A DNA stretch of 64,000 nt from Nitrososphaerota archaeon. GTDB lineage: Archaea; Thermoproteota; Nitrososphaeria; Nitrososphaerales; Gagatemarchaeaceae. Location of the stretch: contig JACQFN010000002.1 of assembly GCA_016200045.1 (NCBI GenBank), positions 1 through 64,000 on the forward strand. The letters are read 5' to 3'. Under the pieces are notes generated by a model that was not told the origin of the DNA, made no database searches, and saw only the letters and a program-made list of their open reading frames with translations. Shown piece after piece: positions 54,021-63,911 of this stretch (positions within the stretch are counted from its first letter, which is position 1; each line of letters starts with the position of its first letter). Both the position numbers and the translations under genes were made by a program.

Positions 54021-55072
54021 GCGACTTGGCTCCGCCAGCGCCGACGCGCGACTGGTTTCAGGTCACCCTCGTGGTAGCATTCCTGTTCCTGCTCACCCTG
54101 ACCGCCTACCTTGTCATCCTTTCGTTCCCTGCGGGCGTTTACGCAGTCTTCTTCACCCATCTCTCCAACACATCGTCTGCGGTGACCGTGGTCCATTGGT
54201 ATCTTTGGATTGGTCCAATCGCCGTGACGACCCCATTTCCGGCTTCGCTGGGCGCAATTTTCCTCGCGATGACTGCCGTGTACGTCGCCATGTTCGTTTA
54301 TGCGGCAAAGCAGGGGAGGAGCATACCTTCTTCCCTCGTCTCGGCCGTCAGAGAGGACATCCTGTCCGTCTTCTCCAACAGGGCGCTTCTCACTCTAGTC
54401 TCAATTGCGTTCCTCCTGTACACCGCGAACACGCTCGACTCCTTCGTCGAGGCGACCGGCTCATCGATCGGGGACCCGTTCACCCATGCCGACCCCCTTT
54501 GGACCTTGGTGGGCTTCTCCGTCGCCCCCATCAGGGAGGAATTCGGTTTCAGGGTCATGCTGGTCGGCGTGGCTGCCGTCCTGGTCTCGAGGGCCAGCGC
54601 CAGGGCCGCGCTGAAGTCTCTCTGGAGGCCCTCGGCTTCATTCATGTCCGGAGGGGCCGTTGCGATGTACGCGGTCTGGGGGGTCGCCGTAGGGAGCTCC
54701 CTACTCTTCGGCGCCTGCCACGTCGGAATCGGCTGCGGGGGAGGCTGGGACCTCGGGAAGCTCCCGGAGGCGACCTACGGGGGCCTGTTCCTCGCGTTTC
54801 TCTATGTGAGGTACGGGTTCCATGTGGCAGTCCTCGTGCACTGGGGGGTGGATTACCTTACGAGCGTTTTCGCCTTCTTCGGCCAAGGGGCCGCAGGAGT
54901 CCCTTGGCTCTCGGGCAACGCGTACGCTCTGCAGGAACTTCTGGTGCTTGACGTGTTCCAATTCTTCGGAATCGCGACTTTCCTTCTTGTGATTTACGCA
55001 GGCATCCGCAAGGTCCAGGACAGGCGCAAGATCAAATCGGCTCCGCTCGGACCTGTAGCGTTGGCCTCCTGA
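54017..55072 (+). CDS. CPBP (Abi/CAAX-like) intramembrane protease
   Basis: APIREEFGFRVMLVG..., HVGIGCGGG, VLVHWGVDYLTS. Confidence 0.8.
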   Translation: MSDLAPPAPTRDWFQVTLVVAFLFLLTLTAYLVILSFPAGVYAVFFTHLSNTSSAVTVVHWYLWIGPIAVTTPFPASLGAIFLAMTAVYVAMFVYAAKQGRSIPSSLVSAVREDILSVFSNRALLTLVSIAFLLYTANTLDSFVEATGSSIGDPFTHADPLWTLVGFSVAPIREEFGFRVMLVGVAAVLVSRASARAALKSLWRPSASFMSGGAVAMYAVWGVAVGSSLLFGACHVGIGCGGGWDLGKLPEATYGGLFLAFLYVRYGFHVAVLVHWGVDYLTSVFAFFGQGAAGVPWLSGNAYALQELLVLDVFQFFGIATFLLVIYAGIRKVQDRRKIKSAPLGPVALAS

Positions 55073-55113
55073 AGTTCTTAAGCCCCCTACCAAGAGCGAC
55101 GGGGCGATAAGAT

Positions 55114-55644
55114 TTGACGGTCCTGGGTTCCTCGGTCCTCAAACAGCTCGTCGAGAAGTATCGCGTCATCCATCCCATCGATCCTGGAGCCTTCGACGGG
55201 GACGGCTACGTCCTGACAGTCAGAGAGGACAGGACTCTGCACTACCTCGAGCACAGGAACATGGTGTCCCGGGAGATCGTATTCACCCCGCCCGACTGCG
55301 TGGCGCATCTCACTTCGAAGAGCAAGTTCGGGAGGCTCGGACTGTCATTCCTGAATTCTGTCAAGGTGCACAGCGGGTTCGTCGGGCGGCTTGCCCTGGA
55401 GCTCGTCAACCTGAGCAATGAAAGGACCCCCATAACCATCCGCCAGGGGGACCCCCTGATCCACATAGAATTCCTGAGGAGGGAAGGGGAGCCGGCCCCG
55501 TACGCGGGGAGGTACATGTTCCAGTTCATGGATGACTCCGAGAGCCAGATGTACGTAGGCATCCTCTCCGAGGGATTCCCGACTCTCTTCCCCAGAGAGA
55601 AGCTCGAAGCGATTAGGAACGAACGGCTGCTGAAGGAAGACTAG
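55114..55644 (+). CDS. dcd: dCTP deaminase/dUTPase family
   Basis: YVLTVREDRTLHYLEHRNMVSREIVFTPPDCVAHLTSKSKFGRLGLSFLNSVKVHSGFVGRLALELVN. Confidence 0.82.
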   Translation: MTVLGSSVLKQLVEKYRVIHPIDPGAFDGDGYVLTVREDRTLHYLEHRNMVSREIVFTPPDCVAHLTSKSKFGRLGLSFLNSVKVHSGFVGRLALELVNLSNERTPITIRQGDPLIHIEFLRREGEPAPYAGRYMFQFMDDSESQMYVGILSEGFPTLFPREKLEAIRNERLLKED

Positions 55645-56579
55645 ATTCCGAGGGCCGACCTTAGGCCCTTGTACCTGTTCCTGATCGTGACTTCGGTGAC
55701 ACCCGCGGCCTCTGCGACGTCCTTCTGGGTCTTGTCCTCCCCTTCGAGGGTGCAGGCCACATAGAGCGCCGCAGCCGCCAGACCCATAGGGTCCTTCCCG
55801 GCCGAGATGCGCGTCTCCTCTGCCCTCTTCAGGATCTCGAGCGCGCGCCTCTTCGTCTTCTCGGATAGCCCTGCCTTCGAGGCGATCCTCGAAACGCACT
55901 TCGTCGGGTCGACCACAGGCATCTTGATGTCCATCTCCTTCAGGAGGAGCCTGTAGCACCTTGCGATGTCCTTCTTCTTGACGTTGCTGACCGCGGCTAG
56001 GTCCTTCAGCGTCCTGGGCGTCTGGGTGTCTCTGCATGCGGCATAAAGTGAAGCAGCGATTATCGCCGATATCGACCTACCTCTGACGAGGCCCCTCTCC
56101 AATGCCTTCCTGTATACGTACGCCGCCTTCTCCACCACGGCGTCCGACACCGAAAGCTTGTCCGACAGCCTGTCGAGCTCGCTGAAAGCCTGCCTCAGGT
56201 TCCGGTCGACCGGCTCGTGCACCTGGCTCCTGCTGTCCCACGTCCTGAGCCGCTCCACGGTCGCCTTCATCGAGGCCGAAAGCGACTTCCCGGAAGCGTC
56301 CTTGTTGACCCCCCCAATCACAGTGGCCAGGCCCATGTCGTGCATCGCGATAGAGGTAGGAATCCCTCCCCTGCTCCGGTCGTCCTTCTCCTCCTTGGAG
56401 AATGCCCTCCACTCAGGCCCTATCTCCTCGATCTTCTCCTTGACCACGAACCCGCAGTTCCCGCAGAACAGCTCTCCGCCAGCCGTGTCGACGATCATCG
56501 GTCCCTTCGCGCAGCGAGGGCACTTGTCCAGAGCCTTTTGCAACCGCATTAGTCTTGAGTAATCTTTGTCTGAAAACAT
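55641..56579 (-). CDS. tfb: Transcription initiation factor IIB (TFB)
   Basis: Zn ribbon CPRCAKGPMIVDTAGGELFCGNCGFV, two cyclin repeats, KDPMGLAAAALYVACTLEGEDKTQKDVAEAAGVTEVTIRNRYK. Confidence 0.95.
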   Translation of the reverse strand: MFSDKDYSRLMRLQKALDKCPRCAKGPMIVDTAGGELFCGNCGFVVKEKIEEIGPEWRAFSKEEKDDRSRGGIPTSIAMHDMGLATVIGGVNKDASGKSLSASMKATVERLRTWDSRSQVHEPVDRNLRQAFSELDRLSDKLSVSDAVVEKAAYVYRKALERGLVRGRSISAIIAASLYAACRDTQTPRTLKDLAAVSNVKKKDIARCYRLLLKEMDIKMPVVDPTKCVSRIASKAGLSEKTKRRALEILKRAEETRISAGKDPMGLAAAALYVACTLEGEDKTQKDVAEAAGVTEVTIRNRYKGLRSALGI

Positions 56580-56689
56580 AGCAATCTCTACCTAAATTGC
56601 AACTTCTACAACTAACGATTTCCTTTCTCCTAATTAAGCGTTGTGGCGATTCCTCTCTCATCGGAGTCCATATTGCGATTTCTACAACT
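56580..56689 (-). promoter_or_regulatory. Three direct repeats upstream of tfb
   Basis: TTGCAACTTCTACAACT (56597-56613), TTGCGATTTCTACAACT (56673-56689), partial AGCAATCTCTACC (56580-56592). Confidence 0.5.
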
Positions 56690-56867
56690 GTTCTTGTAAG
56701 TATTGAGGGGCCATCTCCTCGTCCGCCTACGAAATTCGAGGACTGACCCGGGACTCCTAGGACTTGAAACGTATCGATCGCAGGTGAATGCCCGAATCAA
56801 TTGGGCAGCTAATTGACAGAACGAGCACATCAATGGTTTTATCCAGTCCGGGGGTTTCCGCCCGACA

Positions 56868-57866
56868 ATGCTAGACGCTGCACCCGCGGCTTCAGTACTC
56901 AGGCCCCTCCTTGACCAGTACAGAAACGCCCCGGTCGGCCTCTTCGGATGCCACTCTGTCGGCCTGCAAAGGCAGGGGTGCGAGCTCGACGTGCTCGTGA
57001 TAACAGAGGAAACAGAGCGCCCAACTTCGGTCAGGTTCGGAGATACCTACGCCGACATAATGTACTTCCGCGAAGCCGACCTGATGGCTCCGGCGAGCCC
57101 TGAATTCGCCCTTGCGATATCGACCGCCAAGCCTATCCGTGACAATTCGCTGGCGATTTCCACGGCAGCAGCCGCGAGCGCCGCGATGTCTGACGCAAAC
57201 TCCCGAAAGAGCGCCCAGGCCCGGCTCTCCTCAGCCGTGAAGGCTCTGGGGAGGGCCGATGAATCACTTGGAAGGAAGGCAGCGGCGGACGCCGACTTCT
57301 GGCTGCTGCGGGCCTCCTACGACTTCGCCTTCGCCTGGCTGTATTCCGGTGGAACCGTCCCTGCACCGAGCCATATTCTTCGACAGCTGAGGGACAGGTC
57401 CGCAGGGGCTTCGAGCGCGTTCGAGGCCTTTTCGAAGGGTAGCGGCCTGCAGATGGCCTCGAAGTCATCATGCTCGACCAGACTCGAGGGGATATCGCTC
57501 CTGCACGACGCTCTTCGTTCGAGGGAACCTGAGCCCGGGACCAAGGTCTTCCAGTGGTCGGTCGCCCAGCACGACATCCTCAAGGGAAAGGCGGAAGTGC
57601 TGATATCTTCCTCGGACACGGCCGGCTGCTACGCTTTTCTCGGACTCGAAGCCGTAAATGCGCTCGACGCCGCATCTCCCCTCGAACCCGGGAGAGGAAG
57701 CCTTGGGGACAAGGTCCTGCCCATATCGAAGATGACAGGAGGAAAGGAACGGATCCTCGGCGAGCGGCTCGTAGCCGGTCTCGGGCTCGCTCGAAGCAGC
57801 ACATCAATGGAGGGTGCGCTTAGGCCCTTGAAGGACCAGGTAGCAGGTCTAGCCAAGACCATCTGA
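56868..57866 (+). CDS. Hypothetical protein, nucleotidyltransferase-like N-terminus
   Basis: GLFGCHSVGLQRQGCELDVLVITEE resembles an MNT-type GSxxxG...D.D motif. Confidence 0.45.
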   Translation: MLDAAPAASVLRPLLDQYRNAPVGLFGCHSVGLQRQGCELDVLVITEETERPTSVRFGDTYADIMYFREADLMAPASPEFALAISTAKPIRDNSLAISTAAAASAAMSDANSRKSAQARLSSAVKALGRADESLGRKAAADADFWLLRASYDFAFAWLYSGGTVPAPSHILRQLRDRSAGASSAFEAFSKGSGLQMASKSSCSTRLEGISLLHDALRSREPEPGTKVFQWSVAQHDILKGKAEVLISSSDTAGCYAFLGLEAVNALDAASPLEPGRGSLGDKVLPISKMTGGKERILGERLVAGLGLARSSTSMEGALRPLKDQVAGLAKTI

Positions 57867-57923
57867 ATTTCGAATTGCATCGACAAAGGCTTAAAGGCAA
57901 TTAGTCAAGAGGCGAACATTCTG

Positions 57924-58622
57924 ATGGAATCCGGTTCGGTTGACGCGCTCGAGAAGATTGCCGGAAACATCGTGGCCGGCTCGGACCCCGGCAGGTCGAT
58001 GAAGGCCTGGAGGGAGAAGCTGGGAATCAAGCAAGTGCTGCTCGCCAAGACGCTCAAGATTTCTCCGTCAGTCCTGAGCGACTACGAAAGCGGCAGGAGG
58101 CCGTCTCCGGGCGTCCAGTTCGTCCGCAAGTACGTCGACGCCTTGGTGAGGCTCGACGAGGGGAAGGACAGGGTCGTCTCGAAGCTTGTGTCGAGCGAGA
58201 AAGACGAGGCAATCCTTTCGATAGGGGAGTTCCAGACCCCAGTACCAGCGTCCCGGATCCTGGAGGCGGTGGGAGGGTCTGTACTCATCGGGGACGAGAA
58301 ACCAATCAAGCTTTACGGCTACACGGTGGTCGACAGCATCAAGACCATCTACGCGCTCTCTGGCTACGACTTCTACCGCATCTTTGGCGCAACTACCGAG
58401 AGGGCCCTGATATTCACGAAGGTCGGCATGGGTAGGAGCCCCTTGGTCGCGATCAGGGTTTCTCAGCTGAAACCCAGGGTCGTGGTCATCCACGGACCGA
58501 AGGAGGTGGACCCTCTGGCCGTCGACCTCGCTAGGAGGGAGGGGATCGTCCTGGCCCTTTCCAACGCTCCGGACGAAGAATCGCTCATTTCCGCGCTCAA
58601 CGCGGTTCGTCCGCACTCCTAG
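57924..58622 (+). CDS. XRE-type HTH transcriptional regulator
   Basis: WREKLGIKQVLLAKTLKISPSVLSDYESGRRPSPGVQFVRKYVDAL. Confidence 0.85.
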   Translation: MESGSVDALEKIAGNIVAGSDPGRSMKAWREKLGIKQVLLAKTLKISPSVLSDYESGRRPSPGVQFVRKYVDALVRLDEGKDRVVSKLVSSEKDEAILSIGEFQTPVPASRILEAVGGSVLIGDEKPIKLYGYTVVDSIKTIYALSGYDFYRIFGATTERALIFTKVGMGRSPLVAIRVSQLKPRVVVIHGPKEVDPLAVDLARREGIVLALSNAPDEESLISALNAVRPHS

Positions 58623-59674
58623 GACGCAGCGTCCGCGGCTCTCCTCAGGAGGGAGGCTATCAGGTCGGCTGCCTTCGCCCCCCCGTCACCTGTGCGCGGC
58701 TCCGTTCGGGAACCGAGCCGGGCAGATATCAGTTCGCCGATCCTGTCGATGTCGTCGGGACGGGTACCGTTCCCTGCTGCGTTCCTCTCCTGCTCCGCGT
58801 GATGCCTGATGGGTATCGGGACGACCGGAGTGCCGTACCTCTCCGCCTCGTCGATGGTGCTCTTCCCGGCGGTCGAGACCACTACGTCCGCCGCCGCCAC
58901 CAGGTCCTGGTTGTCGAGGACGACTCCGAGGTCGTAGACTCCCTCCCCCGAGACTCTCTCGCCCCGGTTTCCTGTGATGACCAAGTGCGCTTTGTCCGCA
59001 CCTAGGCCCGTGACGGCCGCCACGGTTCGTTCGACGAGATGTCCCCCGACCCCGCTCCCGCTCATGCTCAGGAGGACCATGTTGCCAGAAGCCGGCAGCC
59101 CGTGTCTCTGTAGGACAGCAGTCCTGTCTCCTGCAAGAGGTCTCACCACCGGACCGACGAATCGGATGTTGCCCCGATCTGTTCCCCCTGATGGTACGAT
59201 TAGGATAGACACTTCAGATTGAAGCCTCCGGTACCATCTTAGTATCCGCGCCTCGACCTTCCTCGCCGCCCAGGTTCTCGCGAACCCGAGCTCGAGTTCG
59301 TCCGTTATCATTGTGGTCGGGAGCCCCATTTCCAGTCCGACGGAAATCGTCGAGAACTCCTCGTCCCCTACGACGAGGTCCGGCCGTAACTCTCGGGTCA
59401 GAGCCCTCACCCGTCGCTTCGCCGTCCTGAAGGACAACCATGAGCGGAGATACCACCCCAGGACCCCCCGCATTTCCCCGTCAACGACTTTCGGCGCTGG
59501 GTCTGGGACGAGGTCAACGACCTTGGCACCCGCACTCCTCATGAAATCGGCAGCCTTTCCCCCCGAGACCACCGTGACGTCGAAGCCTCGGTAGACCAGG
59601 AGCCGGGTGATCACAATCGAGCGGGTGGCGTGCCCGAGGCCGATGGGACTGACGCCGTAGACGATTCTGGGCAC
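58619..59674 (-). CDS. GT28/MurG-like glycosyltransferase
   Basis: VYGVSPIGLGHATRSIVITRLLVYRGFDVTVVSGG...VVSTAGKSTIDEAERYGTPVVPIPIRHHAEQERNA. Confidence 0.8.
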   Translation of the reverse strand: MPRIVYGVSPIGLGHATRSIVITRLLVYRGFDVTVVSGGKAADFMRSAGAKVVDLVPDPAPKVVDGEMRGVLGWYLRSWLSFRTAKRRVRALTRELRPDLVVGDEEFSTISVGLEMGLPTTMITDELELGFARTWAARKVEARILRWYRRLQSEVSILIVPSGGTDRGNIRFVGPVVRPLAGDRTAVLQRHGLPASGNMVLLSMSGSGVGGHLVERTVAAVTGLGADKAHLVITGNRGERVSGEGVYDLGVVLDNQDLVAAADVVVSTAGKSTIDEAERYGTPVVPIPIRHHAEQERNAAGNGTRPDDIDRIGELISARLGSRTEPRTGDGGAKAADLIASLLRRAADAAS

Positions 59675-59767
59675 GGACCAGGTGCATCGGAGGAGACCGT
59701 ATTTATCGGAGCGAGGGCACCTCTCACTCAAGGTTTTTTACGGTAGTGCGGACGGCGAGGCAAGACC

Positions 59768-60598
59768 TTGCTCCCCTTCCTTTCCTACTTCGGGGAGTTC
59801 GCCCTTGTCGTCCTGGTGGCACTCGCAGCGGTGCTATTGAAGACGATAGACGGACGTGGTTTCCTCGCCAGCGTCGGTGTAGGTCTGGCCATCATCTTCG
59901 GCGGAGGGCTGAGCTGGTTCGTCCTGGTAGCCGTCTTTTTCATCACGGGGGTCGCGTTCACTCTCTACAGGTACGGGTACAAGAGACATCTAGGAGGCGC
60001 CCAGGAAAAAGGGGGCGCGAGAAACTGGCCGAACATACTCGCGAACGGGGGGCTTCCCAGTCTATTCGCAATCGGCCAGCTCGTGGCGCCCTCCCCCTGG
60101 TTCGTGGCCCTGTTTCTGGGTTCTATATCGGCTGCAGCGGCTGACACCGCGGCGACGGAACTCGGGCTCCTGAGTCGCTCCAAGCCTAGGCTGATCACGA
60201 ACCCTTCCCGGGAGGTGTCTCCGGGGACGTCCGGAGGGGTAACCTCCCTTGGCTTCGGGGGCGCCTTGCTGGCCGCGGGAATAATGGGAAGCATGGCCTT
60301 CCTGCTTGGGATCGCCGAGATGCAAGGGAGAGGCCTCTTCGGTTTCGCCACTGTCATGGCAGGATGCCTGGGAGCGGGGTTGGGGGGTGCGCTGGTCGAC
60401 AGCCTGATAGGCGCCGTGGTGCAGAGGAAGGGCTACTGCCCGGCGTGCCTGAAACCGACGGAAGCGACCAGGCATTGCGGCGAGAAGACCAGAGTGGTCG
60501 GAGGGACCTTCTTCATAGAAAACAACACTGTGAACGTGGTGGCCACATTCGTCGGAGGGCTCGCGTGTCTTTCTGTGTTCGTCCTTGGCTCTTCCTAG
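59768..60598 (+). CDS. DUF92 family membrane protein
   Basis: ARNWPNILANGGLPSLFAIG...SAAAADTAATELGLLSRSKPRLITNPSREVSPGTSGGVTSLG. Confidence 0.88.
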   Translation: MLPFLSYFGEFALVVLVALAAVLLKTIDGRGFLASVGVGLAIIFGGGLSWFVLVAVFFITGVAFTLYRYGYKRHLGGAQEKGGARNWPNILANGGLPSLFAIGQLVAPSPWFVALFLGSISAAAADTAATELGLLSRSKPRLITNPSREVSPGTSGGVTSLGFGGALLAAGIMGSMAFLLGIAEMQGRGLFGFATVMAGCLGAGLGGALVDSLIGAVVQRKGYCPACLKPTEATRHCGEKTRVVGGTFFIENNTVNVVATFVGGLACLSVFVLGSS

Positions 60599-62064
60599 CC
60601 CTCTAGGAGGAGCCTGGGAAAGGAAATGGCGCCTGCGATGACCCCTCTCAGGTCTGATATCTGGACCCGCTCCTGTCCACTCGTGTCTCTGCTCCTGAGC
60701 GTCACGCTGTTGTCCTTCAGGGAGTCGTAGTCGACGGTGATGCAGACTGGGACCCCAGCCTCGTCTGCCCTCGCGTACCTCCTCCCGATCGACCCGGAAT
60801 CATCGTAGAACGAGTCGAAGTCCTCCTTGAGCGACCGCTCAATCTTCTCAGCCAGCTCTGGCAGCCCGTCCTTGTTGACAAGAGGGAAGACTCCTGTCGT
60901 CCGCGGGGCGAGATAGGGTTTCAGGCGCAAAGTCCTCCTTTCGCCGTCGACCGCCATCGAAGTTTCCAGCAGCGCGTAGAGGCTCCTGTCGACCCCGAGG
61001 GAAAGCTCGAAGATGTGAGGGACCACCTTCTCTCCTTCGTCGTCCACTGAGAAGTCTGTTCCGCTGATCCGGGAGTGCCTTGAGAGGTCGTAGTCTCCCC
61101 TGTAGTTGCAGGCGACCAGCTCGACCCATCCCACCGAGAGCTCCACTTCGAGGTCGAAGGCTCCGAGAGAATAGAACGCGCGGTCCTCCTCGGCGAGCAT
61201 CCTAAACCTCACTCTGTCCGGGGGGAGGCCGGCCCTCGCATAGAACGAATTGACTAGCGCGAGGTAGTATCCCACAAGCGCGTTCGGGACTAGTCCCTGC
61301 TCGACTGCCCCCACCACGGTAGCGGTGGTCTTCTTCCCGTCAGGCGCGACAAAGTTCAGCACGACTTCCTCCGCCCTTTCGAATCTCTTTCCGTCAATCT
61401 TCTTGGGGTTGAAGAAGACCTCCACTTCTGCCTGGTTCAGCTCCCGAAGCCTGAGGAGGCCCTGTCTAGGGGCGATTTCGTTCCGGAAGCTTTTCCCCAC
61501 CTGGGCGACCCCTATCGGCAGCTTCACCCTCTGAGTCTTGAACAGCAGAGGAAAGTCCACGAATATGCTCTGACAGGTCTCCGGCCTCAGGTACGCCTCC
61601 TCCTGCTGCGGCCCAACTCCGACCCGAAACATCATGTTGAACCTCCCGGTCCCGGACAGCTTCGACCCGCACTTCGTGCACTTCACTCCTTCTTTCTGCA
61701 TCAGTTCGTCGTATTCTCCGTCTGTGAGCTTTTCAGGGACGGGCCGCTTCGATTTTTCTTCGATCAGTTTGTCTGGCCTGAACACCGATCCGCAATTGCC
61801 GCATTTGACAAAAGGGTCTGTGAATCCCGAAAGGTGGCCGGATGCCTCGAAGACTCCTTTGGGGAGGATCTGGGCGCCGTCGATCTCAAGCATCCCGTCT
61901 CTCTTCACGACCTCTCTCCGCCAGAGCTCGACGAACTTGTTCCTCATCGACACGCCAAGGGGACCGTATTCCCAGAACCCAGCGGGAGAGTTGGGATAGC
62001 TCTCGGCCGACTTGAAGAAGAACCCCCTCTGCTGGGCGAGCCTCATCGCGTCTTCGAATTTCAT
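60595..62064 (-). CDS. glyS: Glycyl-tRNA synthetase
   Basis: RGFFFKSAESYPNSPAGFWEYGPLGVSMRNK...YLRPETCQSIFVDF...GVAQVGKSFRNEIAPRQGLLRLRE. Confidence 0.95.
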   Translation of the reverse strand: MKFEDAMRLAQQRGFFFKSAESYPNSPAGFWEYGPLGVSMRNKFVELWRREVVKRDGMLEIDGAQILPKGVFEASGHLSGFTDPFVKCGNCGSVFRPDKLIEEKSKRPVPEKLTDGEYDELMQKEGVKCTKCGSKLSGTGRFNMMFRVGVGPQQEEAYLRPETCQSIFVDFPLLFKTQRVKLPIGVAQVGKSFRNEIAPRQGLLRLRELNQAEVEVFFNPKKIDGKRFERAEEVVLNFVAPDGKKTTATVVGAVEQGLVPNALVGYYLALVNSFYARAGLPPDRVRFRMLAEEDRAFYSLGAFDLEVELSVGWVELVACNYRGDYDLSRHSRISGTDFSVDDEGEKVVPHIFELSLGVDRSLYALLETSMAVDGERRTLRLKPYLAPRTTGVFPLVNKDGLPELAEKIERSLKEDFDSFYDDSGSIGRRYARADEAGVPVCITVDYDSLKDNSVTLRSRDTSGQERVQISDLRGVIAGAISFPRLLLEG

Positions 62065-62210
62065 GTGCGCTTGCGAGCCCCGTCACTCGGCCATAAATGC
62101 TGTTTGAGGAGCCAAACGGCCGCCTACAGAGCGTCGGAGCAGCGAAGCTTCAAGTACGAACCCGAGGTCGAGTGCCGGTTTTGCGTCTATAGGCACGAAC
62201 CGTCGTCCCC

Positions 62211-63455
62211 TTAGCCTGTGACTTCGTCCTGATTCTCGCTCCCTGTTTCAGTCTTTGCCGCACCTCTCGGTGGCGCGGGCTCTGGGACCAGCGAGAACGC
62301 CCTCCACCCTGCCTTGACCACGAAAGCGGACAGGAAGGTCGTTATCAGCGTGACCACCCCTATCAGGGGAAGGAGGGCAGTGCTGGCCGGTTGCACGTCT
62401 GCTCCCCCCTTTGCCACGACAAGACCCACCTCACCGCCGGAGGCGGACAGTCCGAACGCAGTCCGCAGCGAGACCGAGCTTCCGTATTTCACGGCCCTGG
62501 CCGAGCTGAGCACTGTGAATAGCTTCATCGAAATCGAGATCAGCGAAAGAATCACGGCAGGGATGATGAAGACCGGGATCAGGGTCACGTCCATCAGCGC
62601 ACCCATGGATACGAAGAAGAGGGCCGCGAACATGTCCCTGAGAGGGGTCGCAAGAATCTTGAGGGTCTCGTGGTAGCTGGACCTGGCCACGAGGACCCCC
62701 GCGAGGAAGGCGCCGGTTGCGACCGAGATGCCGATCACAGTGGCGACTATCGACAGGCCGAACGCGATCGCCAGCATGACGAGGATCAGGAGCTCGTCGT
62801 TCCGGTAGTCGCCGACCAGGTTGATCGCCCGCGGAACAACCCTCGAGCCAAGGACGAGAGTCCCGATTATGAAGAAGAGGGCCAATCCAAGCGACCAGGC
62901 CAAGTCGAAAGGCTCCAGGGTCCCGACCGAGACGACGGACTGCAGTATGGCAAGGAACGACAGCACAATGACGTCTTCCACTATCGACACGGAAATGATC
63001 AGGGCGGAAGCTTCATGGTCGATGAGCTCCATCTCACTGAGAAACTTCGAGGCGACGACCGTGCTCGTCACCGTGATGGCGAGCGCTATGAACAGGCTGT
63101 CGAACAAGGTGAAACTGAGGAACGTCGTCACCGCCAGCGCCACTACAAAGGTCCCGGCCACCTTGAACGACGCCATCGTGAGGACCTTGCGGAGGGTTCC
63201 CTCCAGCCGGTCGGCAGGAAACTCGAGCCCCACGACGAAGAGGAGCATCGCCACTCCGACCTGGGCCAGAGAATTGACGACCGGCAAGTCCAGGATGATG
63301 GCGCCCGGCCAAGTGCTCGGGCCTAGTATTATTCCAGCGAGGAGGTAGCCTATTATCAGCGGTTGCTTCAGCTTGTGGAACAGGATTGCCATCAGGCCTG
63401 AGACGATCATGATCACGGCCAGGTCCTGGATCAGCTGGTAGGCCTGAATCGCCAA
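62211..63455 (-). CDS. CPA2-family monovalent cation/H+ antiporter
   Basis: KLKQPLIIGYLLAGIILGPSTWPG...GVAMLLFVVGLEF...EDVIVLSFLAIL. Confidence 0.88.
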   Translation of the reverse strand: MAIQAYQLIQDLAVIMIVSGLMAILFHKLKQPLIIGYLLAGIILGPSTWPGAIILDLPVVNSLAQVGVAMLLFVVGLEFPADRLEGTLRKVLTMASFKVAGTFVVALAVTTFLSFTLFDSLFIALAITVTSTVVASKFLSEMELIDHEASALIISVSIVEDVIVLSFLAILQSVVSVGTLEPFDLAWSLGLALFFIIGTLVLGSRVVPRAINLVGDYRNDELLILVMLAIAFGLSIVATVIGISVATGAFLAGVLVARSSYHETLKILATPLRDMFAALFFVSMGALMDVTLIPVFIIPAVILSLISISMKLFTVLSSARAVKYGSSVSLRTAFGLSASGGEVGLVVAKGGADVQPASTALLPLIGVVTLITTFLSAFVVKAGWRAFSLVPEPAPPRGAAKTETGSENQDEVTG

Positions 63456-63521
63456 CGGGAAGGTAGCGAAATGCGTGATTATAATTCATCCGCGCAAGCC
63501 GGTTTCCCGTCGGGCTTGGGG

Positions 63522-63911
63522 TTACCTGTCTACGACGAACTTGTACCCGTAGATTATCTGCCCTGACTCTCCGTCCACCTTCATCCTCCTTACCGTCGCC
63601 TTTACCCTTGCGCCGGTCTTCACCGATTCGTCCGGGGAATCGACGACCTGGCTCAGCACCCGGGCGCCGTTCTTCAGCTCGACGACCGCAAGGTAGAACG
63701 GGGCCTGCGCCTCAAAGCCCGGGAGGGGTTCGTGCAGTCGAGTGTATGTGACGATCTTGCCGCTCTTGGGCATCTCCTTGTCAACTATCTTCTCCGACCC
63801 GCATCCCCTGCACCTGTATACGGGAGGGAAGAACTCGTCACCGCAGTTCTGACACCTGCTCCCTATCAGCCTGTAGTATCTGTCGCGGTTCCTCCAGTAC
63901 TCTATTGCCAA
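63522..63911 (-). CDS. DUF35 OB-fold/zinc-ribbon acyl-CoA-associated protein
   Basis: YYRLIGSRCQNCGDEFFPPVYRCRGCGSEKIVDKEMPKSGKIVTYTRLHEPLPGF. Confidence 0.9.
   Translation of the reverse strand: MAIEYWRNRDRYYRLIGSRCQNCGDEFFPPVYRCRGCGSEKIVDKEMPKSGKIVTYTRLHEPLPGFEAQAPFYLAVVELKNGARVLSQVVDSPDESVKTGARVKATVRRMKVDGESGQIIYGYKFVVDR

Noticed and set aside
62097-62214. Small ORF ending KYEPEVECRFCVYRHEPSSP
   Set aside because: Only one CxxC pair, no clear start; insufficient evidence for a gene.
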